A stretch of DNA of 64,000 nucleotides. It comes from Synchiropus splendidus. Lineage: Eukaryota > Chordata > Actinopteri > Syngnathiformes > Callionymidae. The translations under genes were made by a program, and so were the position numbers. Where the stretch lies: contig NC_071334.1 in NCBI RefSeq assembly GCF_027744825.2, forward strand, positions 31,398,437-31,462,436, written 5' to 3'. The notes below the pieces were generated by a model. The model did not search any database, was not told the origin of the DNA, and saw only the letters and a program-made list of their open reading frames with translations. Positions 1-57,000 of the stretch are shown here, piece by piece; position 1 is the first letter of the stretch, and each line of letters opens with the position of its first letter.

Positions 1-2625
1 GAGCAAGAACATGAGCTGAAACAAAAATCTGACAGGAAAGCAATACATTCTGCATTTTTGTGTGAAAGTAATGCAGATTTTTTTTTGGCCTCAAGGTGAC
101 TTAATCTGATCAAAAGCTAGAGAGAGTAAGTTATACTTTGAGATGGAGTGATACATGTTAAAGAACAAAAAGAAGAGGGTTCCTCAACTGGTCTGGCTTT
201 TGGTTAGGGTTAGACCCAAATGAAAAAATATATAATTCTGTTAATAAAGTATGATATTTAAATGTGCCATTTATTCACAAAGAAAAACGAACTGCTCCAA
301 AACTAATTTAGTTTCCTAGTTTCGGCTTCATGACGAATACCATGTTTGGCAACCTTTTGAAGATGAAGTGTTGTCTTGTTGACCAAATGAGTCAGCCCTT
401 TTCAACTGCTAATAAATCAGTTTGTGTTTTAAGAGCAAAGCAACAAGGTTAGGAGATGAATTGGAGGGGAACTGTACTGAATTACAAGTGATCACTTACA
501 AGGATTTCCTTGGTGGAGAAACAGTTTGGACCGCAAGAGCAAGGTCACAAGAACAGGAGCGTTGCATTCCTTCCATTTACCCAAGTCCCAAAAGCATGTA
601 GGGAGATTTTTATCACTCGTCTTGGAACTTTGTCAGCATACCTGGCTAATGCTAGCGCTTCCACTATAGTAATCAAGGAAAGAGCAAGTTTATTGCTTGC
701 ATTTCGACTTTCCATGTCGATGGGGTTCCAGTCTTTAAATGTTTGAGGGGAATTCATTATCTAAATAGTTCCTAATGCGTCTCTCCCCTGAGCACCGCTT
801 AGAAAACAGAGAAGAGAGACCCATCACGATGAAAAATACACTACTGAGATGAGATGGGAAGGAGTTAAGTACTAAGTGCCAGTTAAGAGCAGTATTAAAG
901 ATGAAAGCGGATGGAAAGCACTGAGGAAGAGGAGGATCTGGAGATCTGCACGCTAATGGGAAGATAAGAAATGTCATATTTTGGGGAAGCTGAGGTGGGC
1001 CCGAGGGGATATGAGACAAGGCAGAAGTAGGGAGGGTGGGAGAGTGCGAGCAGAGCTGTTGAGATTCTGTGTTAACGTCTGATTCATCTTCCCGCCTGGC
1101 CCCAGGCGCTCTTCTCACCTTCATCAATATTTCAGCATACGTTTTTTAAACATCCCGCCACCGCGGATTGACTGAATAATTCAGACAGGCGGGAGAGTTG
1201 AAGCCTTGCCCGAATTAAAATCAAGCTCTCTCCATATACGGGCATACAATAAAAATGGGTCATCATTTTAACCACTGAGCAGTCAACCAATTCTTAAACA
1301 AGAACAAGCAAAGATGAATACGCACATTCTCACACTGGCCTGTCACGACGTCACAGCGATGTGGTGTGCAATAGCAGAATCCTCTTTAAGGATCAGTCTC
1401 TTCAAATTGTGCAGAAATAATACTCCATTAAGCAAAGCAAATTAGCTCATGCTTTAATTGCTTTCGCTGTTCCTGCCGTGTGGATGCGTCCAATATTAAC
1501 TTTAGAATCATTTCTTGAACAAATAATTTAAAAATCCATTTGCTAACCACTGATGAAAGCTAATAAATTGCTGGACAATTATTTGGATAAATAGATCGGC
1601 GTATGCCTCTTTGGCATGAATGCTGCTTTTTCTATTGAGGTTAAAAGGCATCCATTAGCAACAAATGGAAAACAGCAGAGCAATGTGCTTCCGTAAGAAG
1701 ACAGGAAAACAAAATCCACATTATGGAAGTGGACATGAAAGTGTTCAGAGTGTTTTTCAAAAAAAAAAATCCCGTAAGAAGCAGATGACTTAAGAGTGTT
1801 GCTCGCAAAACTCAAGTCGTGCATTCCAGACATTTGAAGAGACGAACCGCTGCTGATTGGAGAGAGATTTACGTCCCGTGATTAAAAACTAGCTTTTTTT
1901 ATTGTCAGCAATTCACTGTCAGAAACTTTCCCCTCTGCTGAACCGTTTCTCCATAGCTTAATTGGTTGTGTTCCGATCTATGCTCCGTTGAAGTCCAGCT
2001 TTTTTCTGATACGGATTTCACAACAAAATAGCCTTATTTTATATGTACAGTATGACACATTAACTGGACAAGCTAATCAATGATGCACAACTCTTTTAGT
2101 TGATGCTTTGCACTGCAAATTCTTATAAACACTCAGACCACTTCCTTGTAATTAACATTCTCTTTGCCGTATTCTCTGTACATAGAGATTTATAAACTCA
2201 TTTCACAGCGAGGTCCTCACTTCCAAGTTTCCTTCACCTGTTGTAATGCTTCTAAATCGTCTCTCTGGAGGATCAATACTAAGAGATCTTCACAAATAAA
2301 CCTAATATCCAGCTTCCAGCATCTTTCTCATTTAGTCAATGTCAGTAAAACGCTTCATCGTTTTAATTAAGCTGGTGCTTGAACTTCATCTTCAAAAAGG
2401 AGGGGATAAAATCCTGCACAATAGCGAGCAGTACTAATTATGCAGGAAATTTCAGTGTTGCGAGGAGCGTTCAAGTTTTACAGTCAATGGCTGAATCATG
2501 GTATGGTCATGGCAATCATGGCTGAAAGAATGAGCAAACTCTATTCACGACAGATTTTGAGTGGTTGCCAACCACTGGAGCCACAGCAGTACAAATTAAA
2601 TGACTAAAGACAAATATGTACCTAC
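1..2625 (-). other. trrap: trrap intron, incomplete at the left edge
   Basis: No exon of any recognised gene was seen on either strand. The short open frames here are unlike known proteins. The stretch around 1,430-1,530 is AT-rich with TAATT-type motifs, but nothing more can be supported. Confidence 0.6.
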
Positions 2626-48462
<45,837 letters not shown>

Positions 48463-49131
48463 GGTGGAGGTTGGAAGAGACAGAGCTGCCGTGGAAGTGA
48501 GTGCAGACGATGGTCTGCACAGATCTCAGACTTGTTTTTTGCAAACACTGCAATATACGAAGACATATCAGTGCCACATCACATGCCACACACAACTGTT
48601 TCATGAAATACAAAAAATGACACAACATAGGACAATCAGCTACATATTGCATTTACCATAAAGTCAATATTTGAGGATTTGAATGGCAAACACTTAATAA
48701 AATAACCAAACCGAAACATACCCCGCACACAGTGGTGGGCACATATTGATGACGTCACGGGCGTCAGTTAGCATCAGTTTAGCACACCGGCGAAGAAGAT
48801 CTGATTTATTTACGTTGTACTTCGTATGCGTCCAAACGCCATTTAAATAAAACATCTTGTGTGGTCATGAATCAACTCCAAAACCATTTTCATTCAATCC
48901 CACACTAGATGAGCGACTTAACTCGTTATGTTATGCTAATTGGTTAGCTCGCTTGAATAAAGAGAGCGCTTACTTAGGCACTGGAGTTACGCTCTGTTTC
49001 ACAAACTATGGACACTTACAAACAAGCAAACCACGTTTGCCTACCGCACTAAAACTCTGAGACCGAAAATGACACATATTTTGGTCAACCGCCAAAATGC
49101 TTCATCGGTGCACTTAAAAAGTCAGACTCAC
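48463..49131 (-). other. trrap: trrap 5' region: leader and first intron
   Basis: Contains untranslated leader directly before the ATG (at least to about 48,530), then intron. A perfect TGACGTCA palindrome lies at 48,750-48,757. Confidence 0.5.
48750..48757. promoter_or_regulatory. consensus CRE (TGACGTCA) near the trrap start
   Basis: An exact 8-base palindrome bound by CREB/ATF proteins, about 290 bases upstream of the trrap ATG and inside the proposed first intron. Function not shown. Confidence 0.45.
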
Positions 49132-49180
49132 CGGTCCAGCAGACAGAGGCAACCTCCCCGTCCACCGCGCTGCAGCTCTG
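49132..49180 (-). other. trrap: candidate non-coding first exon of trrap
   Basis: On the minus strand a GC-rich stretch ends at a strong donor, ACCG|GTGAGT, at 49,132. A TATAT run at about 49,203-49,208 sits roughly 30 bases upstream of the proposed 5' end. No acceptor before the ATG exon could be fixed with certainty. The upper boundary is a guess. Confidence 0.4.
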
Positions 49181-49684
49181 GACTACTCACTAGAGGCGAA
49201 AGCATATATCCCTCCGCGTCATCCTGTTACTGTTTGTTCTTTTGCGTGAATGTGTCGTACTCATACGTATCACACATGTAGATGCATTATTCTGAATTAA
49301 ACTGTCGATGAACGATGCCCTTTCCTTCATATGTCTGTTGAAAATGTGCAATTGTAGGGCCAGCGGAAGCATATCAAGTGTAGCTGGTGGTTGTATGACC
49401 ATCGTTTTCGATGGTCTGGCACTACTCGCGGCTGTTTGCTAAGGAAGTGACGTACAAGATTAAACTGCGCATGTCCACTTTTGTTTTTTTTGTTTTTTTT
49501 GTTCTACGAACAGATGCGAGTGTGACAGCTTGAGAATTGTTTTCAATAAAATAAAATAAAATATCTGAGAAAGACCGGCAGGTGTGCGGAACTTAACCTT
49601 TACTCTTAACCAAACTAAAACCCAATTATAATGACATTATAATGATAATAAGCTACTCATACTGATGTTTTAATCTTCTAACCC

Positions 49685-49760
49685 AGACCTGGGCCAAATG
49701 CGGCCCGGGGGCCAAATGCGGCCCATTGACTGGATTTATGTGGCCCTCCTAGAGTCAGAG
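49685..49760. repeat. duplicated GGGCCAAATGCGGCCC motif, probable transposon terminus
   Basis: The 16-mer occurs at 49,691-49,706 and again at 49,709-49,724, followed by TATGTGGCCCTCCT. Sequences of this style are found at the ends of hAT-related elements in vertebrates; the other end could not be placed. Confidence 0.4.
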
Positions 49761-50179
49761 TAAAGCTATAAAACTGACGTTGTTGTCTCTGACACTTTTA
49801 TCTAGTGCATTGTTTTTTGTTCAGTATGATGCAACTGAAACATAACTTTCTCGTTTGATTATTTTTCTTCATTGTATGTAGTGTTCTGCTATTTTAGGAG
49901 TATTTCTTGTCCCTTAAAATGCATCAGAATTGAAAGTAGATTTTGAAAAGTATGAGACACATCAAAAATCTTTAAATTGAATTTGGTTTAAATTAAATAA
50001 AACACAACAAACCAAAATTTTCTGTGTAATTTCATTGTCATACATGACATTATCACTTGATTTTTATTTTTCAATTTTCTCTTATTCTTCTTTCTTTGGG
50101 TTTGAACAGCCTCTCTCGACGGTCACAATATAGAACCTGGGCGCTTAGGAAATTTTATTGGCCACCTCAGCTCTAACCC

Positions 50180-50405
50180 TTATGAGGACAAGCCAAAATA
50201 TCCTCACTACGCAAAATGTCCTCACAAGAAGGTGGCTTGTCAAGACTTGGTACTCGGAAGTATGGCAAAACATGCCTACACACACACACACGCTCCCACA
50301 CGTTTTTATGTTTGTGGGTACATTTCATTGACTTACATGCTGTCCTCAGCCTCACAACCTAAACCTAACCATCAAAAACAAATGGCTCACCTGAACCAGG
50401 GCCTA
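50180..50405. repeat. interspersed teleost repeat with CA core
   Basis: Carries TGAGGACAAGCCAAAATATCC, AATGTCCTCACAAG, a CA run, then CGTTTTTATGTTTGTGGGTACATTTCATTGACTTACATG and CCTAAACCTAACC in pieces. This order matches a repeat I know as widespread in fish; its class is uncertain. Confidence 0.5.
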
Positions 50406-50500
50406 AATCAAACTTGAATTTAATAATAATGTCCAAGTTATTTTGAAGTTTTAATCCTCGAATTGACGCTTACCCTCGTGGACACCTGTAAAAAAGCCCG

Positions 50501-50544
50501 CACACACACACACACACATACACACATATATATATATATATATA
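50501..50544. repeat. (CA)n-(TA)n compound microsatellite
   Basis: About ten CA units, a CATACACACA transition, then about ten TA units. Confidence 0.97.
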
Positions 50545-51705
50545 ATACGCGGTCATATACTCACACTTGTCATCAACAACCTACCATGAAAGGGCATGTG
50601 ATTTAAATATTTTTATTGCCCCCTTATTGGGTGTCAGATTTAATATTGGAACAAATTGGATACATGCTGTGATGTTCTTGTTAAACTTTCCACTTCCAAT
50701 CATCCAGCAACCTTCAGTAGAGGATGTTTGTCAGTTGCTTATTGCAGTGTCCCTTTCCATTACTGGATGCATTATTGGATGAGGCTTTATTCTGAAAAGG
50801 GGTGCGCAGATGACACAGACATCCGAAGGCACTCATCAGTCCATTAGATTTGCGTTTTTCAGAACACTCCTGCAGCTGCTGACGTGGATGTGATGCACCA
50901 GAGCCGTACCAGCATTCTCCCTCGTATAGAAAGTGCACCTCTCTATGAACATGAATCATCCACAATGCTCAGAACCTCTATTCATGCAGCTATTTTTTTC
51001 ATATATGCACTTTTATAAGGGCGCTGCTTATTATTGATAAATGGACCTCTATGATTTGAAATGTCAAATAATGGAGTTTAAAAGGGCTTATTCAAATTGT
51101 ACATCAGTTATTCAATTTGTTCTATGTCACCTGCTGTTTGTGTTAAGAATAGACTTTGTTACCTGGTAACCAGAGAATGAGCGTGTGAGTGAGTTAAACA
51201 TGGATAAATCCTGCACCCAAGTGCTTGTGCTAGTTAAACAAGTCATCGCATGATTTTTCTTCGACTTATAATGATGGTTATTATTGAAAAGATGAATCTT
51301 TTCAGGGGCAGTGAGACAGATTTCAGTTTGGTAACTCAGGATTTCTTTGGGCTTTTGCTAAAGACAATAGATCTCTCTGTATAACCACCATTTGTCATCT
51401 GGTCACAGGTTTGTCTTTACCTCATGTAGAGAAGATGCAGCCAGAGATGGACTTTTTTGTGTGTTAGCATATTAAATATGTCATGACTATAATGAAAAGT
51501 CTGTTTTTCTGTTTCTGAAATTATATAAAAGCATAGCTTTCTTTGCAAGCACATACTGCGCACAAGATCAAGGGTCATTCATTTCTTCAGAAATGATTTT
51601 AAAATGTAAGTTAGTCTTACACATTTTCATTTGGAAAACTAGAAACGCACTGAGACAGCGCAAACCTCCACCAAGCAGCATCCAATGACCAAGTAACTAT
51701 TACGG

Positions 51706-51860
51706 TTCTAAGCAAGGCGGGAACCAAGTGCAGGTGCAAGGCATCGATTGACAGGCAGGTGTAAATGCAAACAACACTTTATTACAAGAGTCCAAAACAC
51801 CAACAACAACAAAGAGGAGTCCAATATCCAAAAATTTCATCCAAAATAAAAGCAGATTGT
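51706..51860. repeat. possible interspersed repeat fragment
   Basis: GTGCAGGTGCAAGG, then AACACTTTATTACAAGAGTCC and AACACCAACAACAACAAAG-like text, resembles a fish repeat family with a TTTATTACAA core. Borders and class are not defined. Confidence 0.3.
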
Positions 51861-52507
51861 GATTAAATAAAAAAAATCCTGGATCCTAAAGTCAATCTGG
51901 CACAAATGATTAAAATGCCCCCATCGCACAATATTAAAGAATTATTTCACATATTTCCTGAGAATTTAATCCAAATCTGGATCACTGACAGGCCAAAAAG
52001 CAGGCAGAAACATAACCTCTTTGGTGGAGATAAAAGAATATATGTCCCAGTCAGTACTGTAGCTAAACATCTCATGCACACATTGAGACATATCAGAGAC
52101 AGAGAATGGTATTGTCGTCATGCGCAGACAGCATGGTGTCATGACATTCAGCTTCTTTTTATCTTAATTTCACTGACCTAAGTACCGTAGAAGAATCCTG
52201 CTTTAACATTCAGTTGTTTGAGCCGACCTGTATTCATTCTCATCACTGGGGGACACGTGTAACAGCTTGTTATCCATCTGCTGGCTTGTTTTAAAACCTG
52301 CCATTTTGCCAACTATGAAACATCTCAGTTACCACGTCTCCAACATGTTACCCCTGTTTTACACCATGAAATACACCCAAACTTAACCTCAAAATGTGGT
52401 CGGTCCAGCCATCTCTTTATTTGTCATTCACCGTACTTGTGTGTCATCTCACCTCTTTATGATGGTCCATGCTTGATGTTGAAATTCCATTTTGAGCAAC
52501 TTATGTC

Positions 52508-52534
52508 AAAAATAAAAATAAAAATAAAAATAAA
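52508..52534. repeat. (AAAAT)5 tandem repeat
   Basis: Five perfect pentanucleotide units in the intergenic region upstream of nptx2. Confidence 0.95.
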
Positions 52535-53276
52535 GGTAGTTTTAAATATTTAAATTGACTTAACTTGTCTTCACATTTATTTGTAGGAAACCAAAAAGCA
52601 TTAAAATTACTTGGTAAAGTTATTTTAATGCATAACAAAGTCCTTAACTTAAACTATGCAGAACCAGTGGTGAATCTTAATATTAGGACATTTGTCTTTA
52701 TTTTCTGGCCTGCACAAATAACCCAGAAGTGAGAAAAAGACCAACAAAGAATGATAATGCTTCAATAATAGATAACATGTTGCTGTCTATAAAGATATGG
52801 AGGGTTGTATTTGTTGTTGTAGATGGGGATGTCTGTAAATATTTCATCGTCTCAGTGTTTGGCTCTTGGTTCGGGCTCCATGTTCAAAGCTCAGTGGGAT
52901 GTCTTCCAGTCTGCGCCACAGGCTGCACTGACCTTTCTCAGTCAGACAGTCGGCGGCAGTTAATTGTTTACCTGCACATCAGGATTCACCTGCATTATTG
53001 GCAAATGTCTTTCTGCAATTATACAATTCCACCCAATAGTTTGGACATAATCTGTAGGTGTGTTCATGGGTGGTGAGGGGGACATCCATGTCTAAAGGGG
53101 TTTCGTTTTCTTCCTGACCTTCTTGAGTCAGATATCTCTGTATATCTATATAAGAAGAAAGATGACGATAACACAAGTGGGTCACATCTTACCAGCGTCC
53201 CTTCCTCCCCGCTGTCTTGTAATCAACATCAGTTAATTGACTTTCCCAGGAGATAAATATTTGTTGGGCATGTGGG

Positions 53277-53284
53277 TGACGTCA
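53277..53284. promoter_or_regulatory. nptx2: consensus CRE upstream of nptx2
   Basis: An exact TGACGTCA, 307 bases before the nptx2 ATG and 12 bases before a CCAAT box at 53,296-53,300. NPTX2/Narp is a known activity-induced immediate-early gene, so a CREB site here fits, but no binding is demonstrated. Confidence 0.6.
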
Positions 53285-53295
53285 TTCTACTACAA

Positions 53296-53300
53296 CCAAT
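53296..53300 (+). promoter_or_regulatory. nptx2: CCAAT box candidate, nptx2 promoter
   Basis: CCAAT followed by a GC-richer stretch. A TATATAAG at 53,147-53,154 lies upstream of both the CRE and this box, so it is not an obvious TATA for the same start site. Confidence 0.35.
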
Positions 53301-53590
53301 CCCGGAGGCGCCGTTTGCCATGTAATCCTCTTTGCTGTGAGGAACTGTCCGATCAGTACGGCACCAACATCTCTGCGCCAGAGGAAGAGGTCACAAGCCA
53401 AAATTAACAGGCTTACACGAGCCTTCCGAATGATTTTTGGCGTGGGATTCGTTTCTGTATGCTCCCGAGTTTACGTTTCCCTGCGGTTATGTGTGTAAAA
53501 GTCCACCTGGAGAGGCTTTTACGCAGTGAAGAGGAGCTGAGGTTTTAATAGACTGAGCTGTTTCCAGGATCGCAAGTGAATTCTGAAGAT

Positions 53591-54016
53591 ATGTTTTGTC
53601 TTTGGTTCGGGCTGTTGCTCCTGCTTGGCTTGGGGAAGTGTCAACCTGACGACGGGAAGCGGTACATTTGCAGAGCGGTCCCGCTCACCGGAGAAGCCAG
53701 CTGCCCCGTAACTTTACTCCCGGACTTAAACACCGGGGGTCAAGAAGAGGAGCTTCGAAACACCGTCATGCAGCTCCGAGAGACGATTCTTCAACAGAAA
53801 GAGACGATATCAAAGCAGTTAGGTACGATCAGTGAGCTGAACACTAAACTGACGCTGTGCGCGTCCGCCACTGACGACAGGAAGAGTGACAAGGGGGCGA
53901 CAAGGGGCAAGGGGAAACAGAACACGATGGGAGACGTTCCCCGAGATCCAAACGACACCATCGACAATCTCGGGAAAACCATGCAGGGCCTCAAGGACCG
54001 CCTGGAGAATCTGGAG
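53591..54016 (+). CDS. nptx2: nptx2 exon 1
   Basis: Residues 1-142: signal peptide, conserved RYICRAVPLTGEASCPV, first coiled coil, and NTMGDVPRDP to LKDRLENLE. Donor GTAAAG; phase 0. Confidence 0.96.
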
Positions 54017-57000
54017 GTAAAGTGACGCAAAGAGGCAGCCGCGCCAAAGTTCACGCGCAGAATTGCGGGTTGAGTTTGGGAATCAGTGGCCGGCATATCT
54101 GAAATACAGATTCGGACTTGAGGTGTTTGACATGTCCCAATTACCAACAAAAATAATCTTATCAATGAATTATTGACCAGGTGAGCCAGTGTAACCTGGG
54201 TTGGTTGGATGGCGCCGTTTTCCCACGATTGTATTTGCGCCGAGGACACGGGATCAAATGTGGTGGGAAACAAATTTTGAAGTTCACATAGCTTCAAAAC
54301 ACTGCGGTCCACGACTATTGTCAGCGGAGACTTGTCAGAAGGCCACCTTGCGCCCTGTATGCGGGTGGTTACGTTATTTCCTTGCAAATAACCTCAATGA
54401 AATTGCATATGACTCAGAAAACGCTTTCAAACAAACGGATGGTTATTATGAGACTGAATTAAGCAAGCTTCTTACATCATTTAATGTCATAATCAAGGAC
54501 CAACGTTGTCAATTCAACGGATGAATCCTGGAATTGAATGTGCGTATTTTCAGATAGGTAGATAAACTAAAACTTCGAGCTGTAATAAAAATGTGGGTGA
54601 CCCAAAAGAGACAGCCTACTTAAAACAGAGATTGTATTCCCCTACTCAACAACACGTTAGATTTAGCAAAGATTTTAGTTTTGCTTTGCTTGAAACGCAT
54701 GATGAAATATATTGCTGTCACTGTCAAATTAAAAATAAAAATACAGTTTCAACATCTGCACTAAGCAGAATTCCAATGCCAAATATCATTGGATTTTAAA
54801 TATTGTTTTCTTTGTTTTATATATTTTTTTATATATTAGGTTTTATTTACGTTTAGTATAGTCTGTGAATAAATAGACTTTTGTACTATTTTTAATGAGG
54901 CAGGGAAAAAATAAGCATGTGCGATTGCTGATGTGTTGAATCAAATAAATTTAACTTACTAATACATCAACCTGAGTAGTGGAGTTGCAGTGACATACAA
55001 ATACATATATTTCAACGTACAATAAATATAAACTGGGGATTCAGCTTTTAACTGTACAGTGGTTCCATTAAATTAGTCAAGTTGTAGCTCAGTGCAGTGC
55101 TTTTTTTATGTGCCCCATGACGTAATCCTGGTTCACCGCTCCTGAGATTCTGTTGAATGTTCATCCTTGTGTACTTCCTTTGTGTTCTCACTTAGCAACA
55201 GCAGATGAGGGCCAACATTTCTGGCACCTCATTCCCCAGCGAGTTGAGAGACCTGCTGCAGCGTCGCCTGGCTGAGCTGGAGAAACAGCTCTTGAAGAAA
55301 GTCAACAACCTTGAAGAAGAGAAAAGCATGTTGTCCAATGCCACGGCAGCGTACAGGCTGAAGACTGAGAGCACGCTGAACGCTTTGGTGGAGAGAATCA
55401 ACGAACTGGAGAAAGGTAAGAATGGGGTCGTGATGAGAGGATCATGAGATCATGCTGGGTTATGATGGAAGAACCCTTGTCAGGGTGAGAAAAAAGCAGT
55501 TAATTAATTTTTTTCTTGTCTTATAAAGACGCATCTTATATTCATGCAGTATGTGTATGGAAAATGAAAAATAAACATGAAACAATTTCTCCTCTTGAAA
55601 CATACAGTGCATTATAAATTAATATTGAAGCTCTTACTTGTTCCTGTTATTATGTGTTTAGTATAATGTATTTAAATGGTATTCAAATTTCTATATGAGC
55701 GTTATTATTAGAACACGGGTAAGAAGACTGTACTTTCAAAATGTGTTCATACGCTCTCTCACAACTTCATGGTATATGTATTTTCTCCTTACCACACATT
55801 ATCACACTAAATATTTTCTTCCCAAATGTGACCTTTTTCCTTCAGTTTTGAAAAACAAAAAAAAGTCAAATGTCCTTTCTTAAATTCTGTCATGCAGGTG
55901 GAGGAGACTTCAAATCTCCAGAGCAGTTCAAGCTTTCTCTCCCACAGAGAACAAACTACTTGTATGGTCGCATCACCAAGACCTTGCCGGAAATGTACGC
56001 GTTCACGCTCTGCATGTGGATAAAGTCCAGTGCGAGTCCTGGCATCGGGACGCCCTTCTCCTATGGAGTACCAGGACAGGCCAATGAGATTGTGCTCATT
56101 GAATGGGGGAACAATCCAATTGAGCTACTTATCAACGACAAGGTGAGCAATCTGTTTTTCATCTGAACTGATATTTATCTCTTCATTGAAACAATAGCTA
56201 TGGGATTTGTGAACATAATGGAAATGGAGGTTGAAGATTGAGGTGTTTTACAATAGTGGGAGTCAACTCTCAGGTTAAAGCATGATACACAGGTTGAGAG
56301 AGCACGGCTCAGATGTGTATGGGGAGGTTATGTGAATGGATTCTTTGGGAGGATTTGGGAAGTGAACAAGTTGGTGTACAACCAATATGAGGGTAAATCC
56401 ATGCATCATGCATGGAGGCAGTGTGTTGAGTAGGTGTCGTGCCAGGGTGAATCTACTGTGCCTTTACCAGTGCTTATACTCTGAAGGTGCCACTTGACAT
56501 TCGGAGAAGTGAGTAGTTCCTTCATTCAGCAAGAACACAGTGAAAAGGGTGTACTGCACCTCAATGTAATGAGGTGCGTGCAAAAGATTAGAAGAAATCC
56601 ATTTATATTTTGAAGGAATTCGGGTGGGTTTCAAGACTTATCCAGGTGGAATGAACAAAACTTTGCTGCCTCAGTAAGTGTGATGCCAGTCTGCCGCTGG
56701 ATGATGCTTGCAAAGATGATTGGTATCCTGAAAATATACAGAGGAGACTCAAAAATATGATGTTGAATGAGATGTAGTTTGATTCATCAGACATCAATGT
56801 CATGTTTTTGCAGGTCGCCCAACTGCCCCTGGATGTGCGTGATGGAAGGTGGCATCACATCTGCATCGCCTGGACCACACGGGATGGACAGTGGGATGCA
56901 TACCAAGATGGTGAGAGGCAGGGAACTGGGGACAATCTGGCTGCATGGCACCCCATCAAACCAGGTGGGGTCATCATTCTGGGACAAGAGCAGGTAAGGG

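Larger units (their letters stand above)
49181..53276. other. intergenic region between divergent trrap and nptx2
   Basis: No coding exon was recognised on either strand. It holds a duplicated GC-rich motif (49,691), an interspersed fish repeat (50,180), CA/TA and AAAAT microsatellites, and a further repeat-like stretch (51,706). Confidence 0.7.

Noticed and set aside
53576..53590. Upstream in-frame GTG for nptx2
   Set aside because: It would add NSED before the signal peptide; vertebrate initiation at GTG is not expected and the ATG at 53,591 fits the family.
53791..54387. 198-codon minus-strand open frame opposite nptx2 exon 1
   Set aside because: It is a shadow of the GC-rich coding exon and adjoining intron; the plus strand is clearly the coding one.
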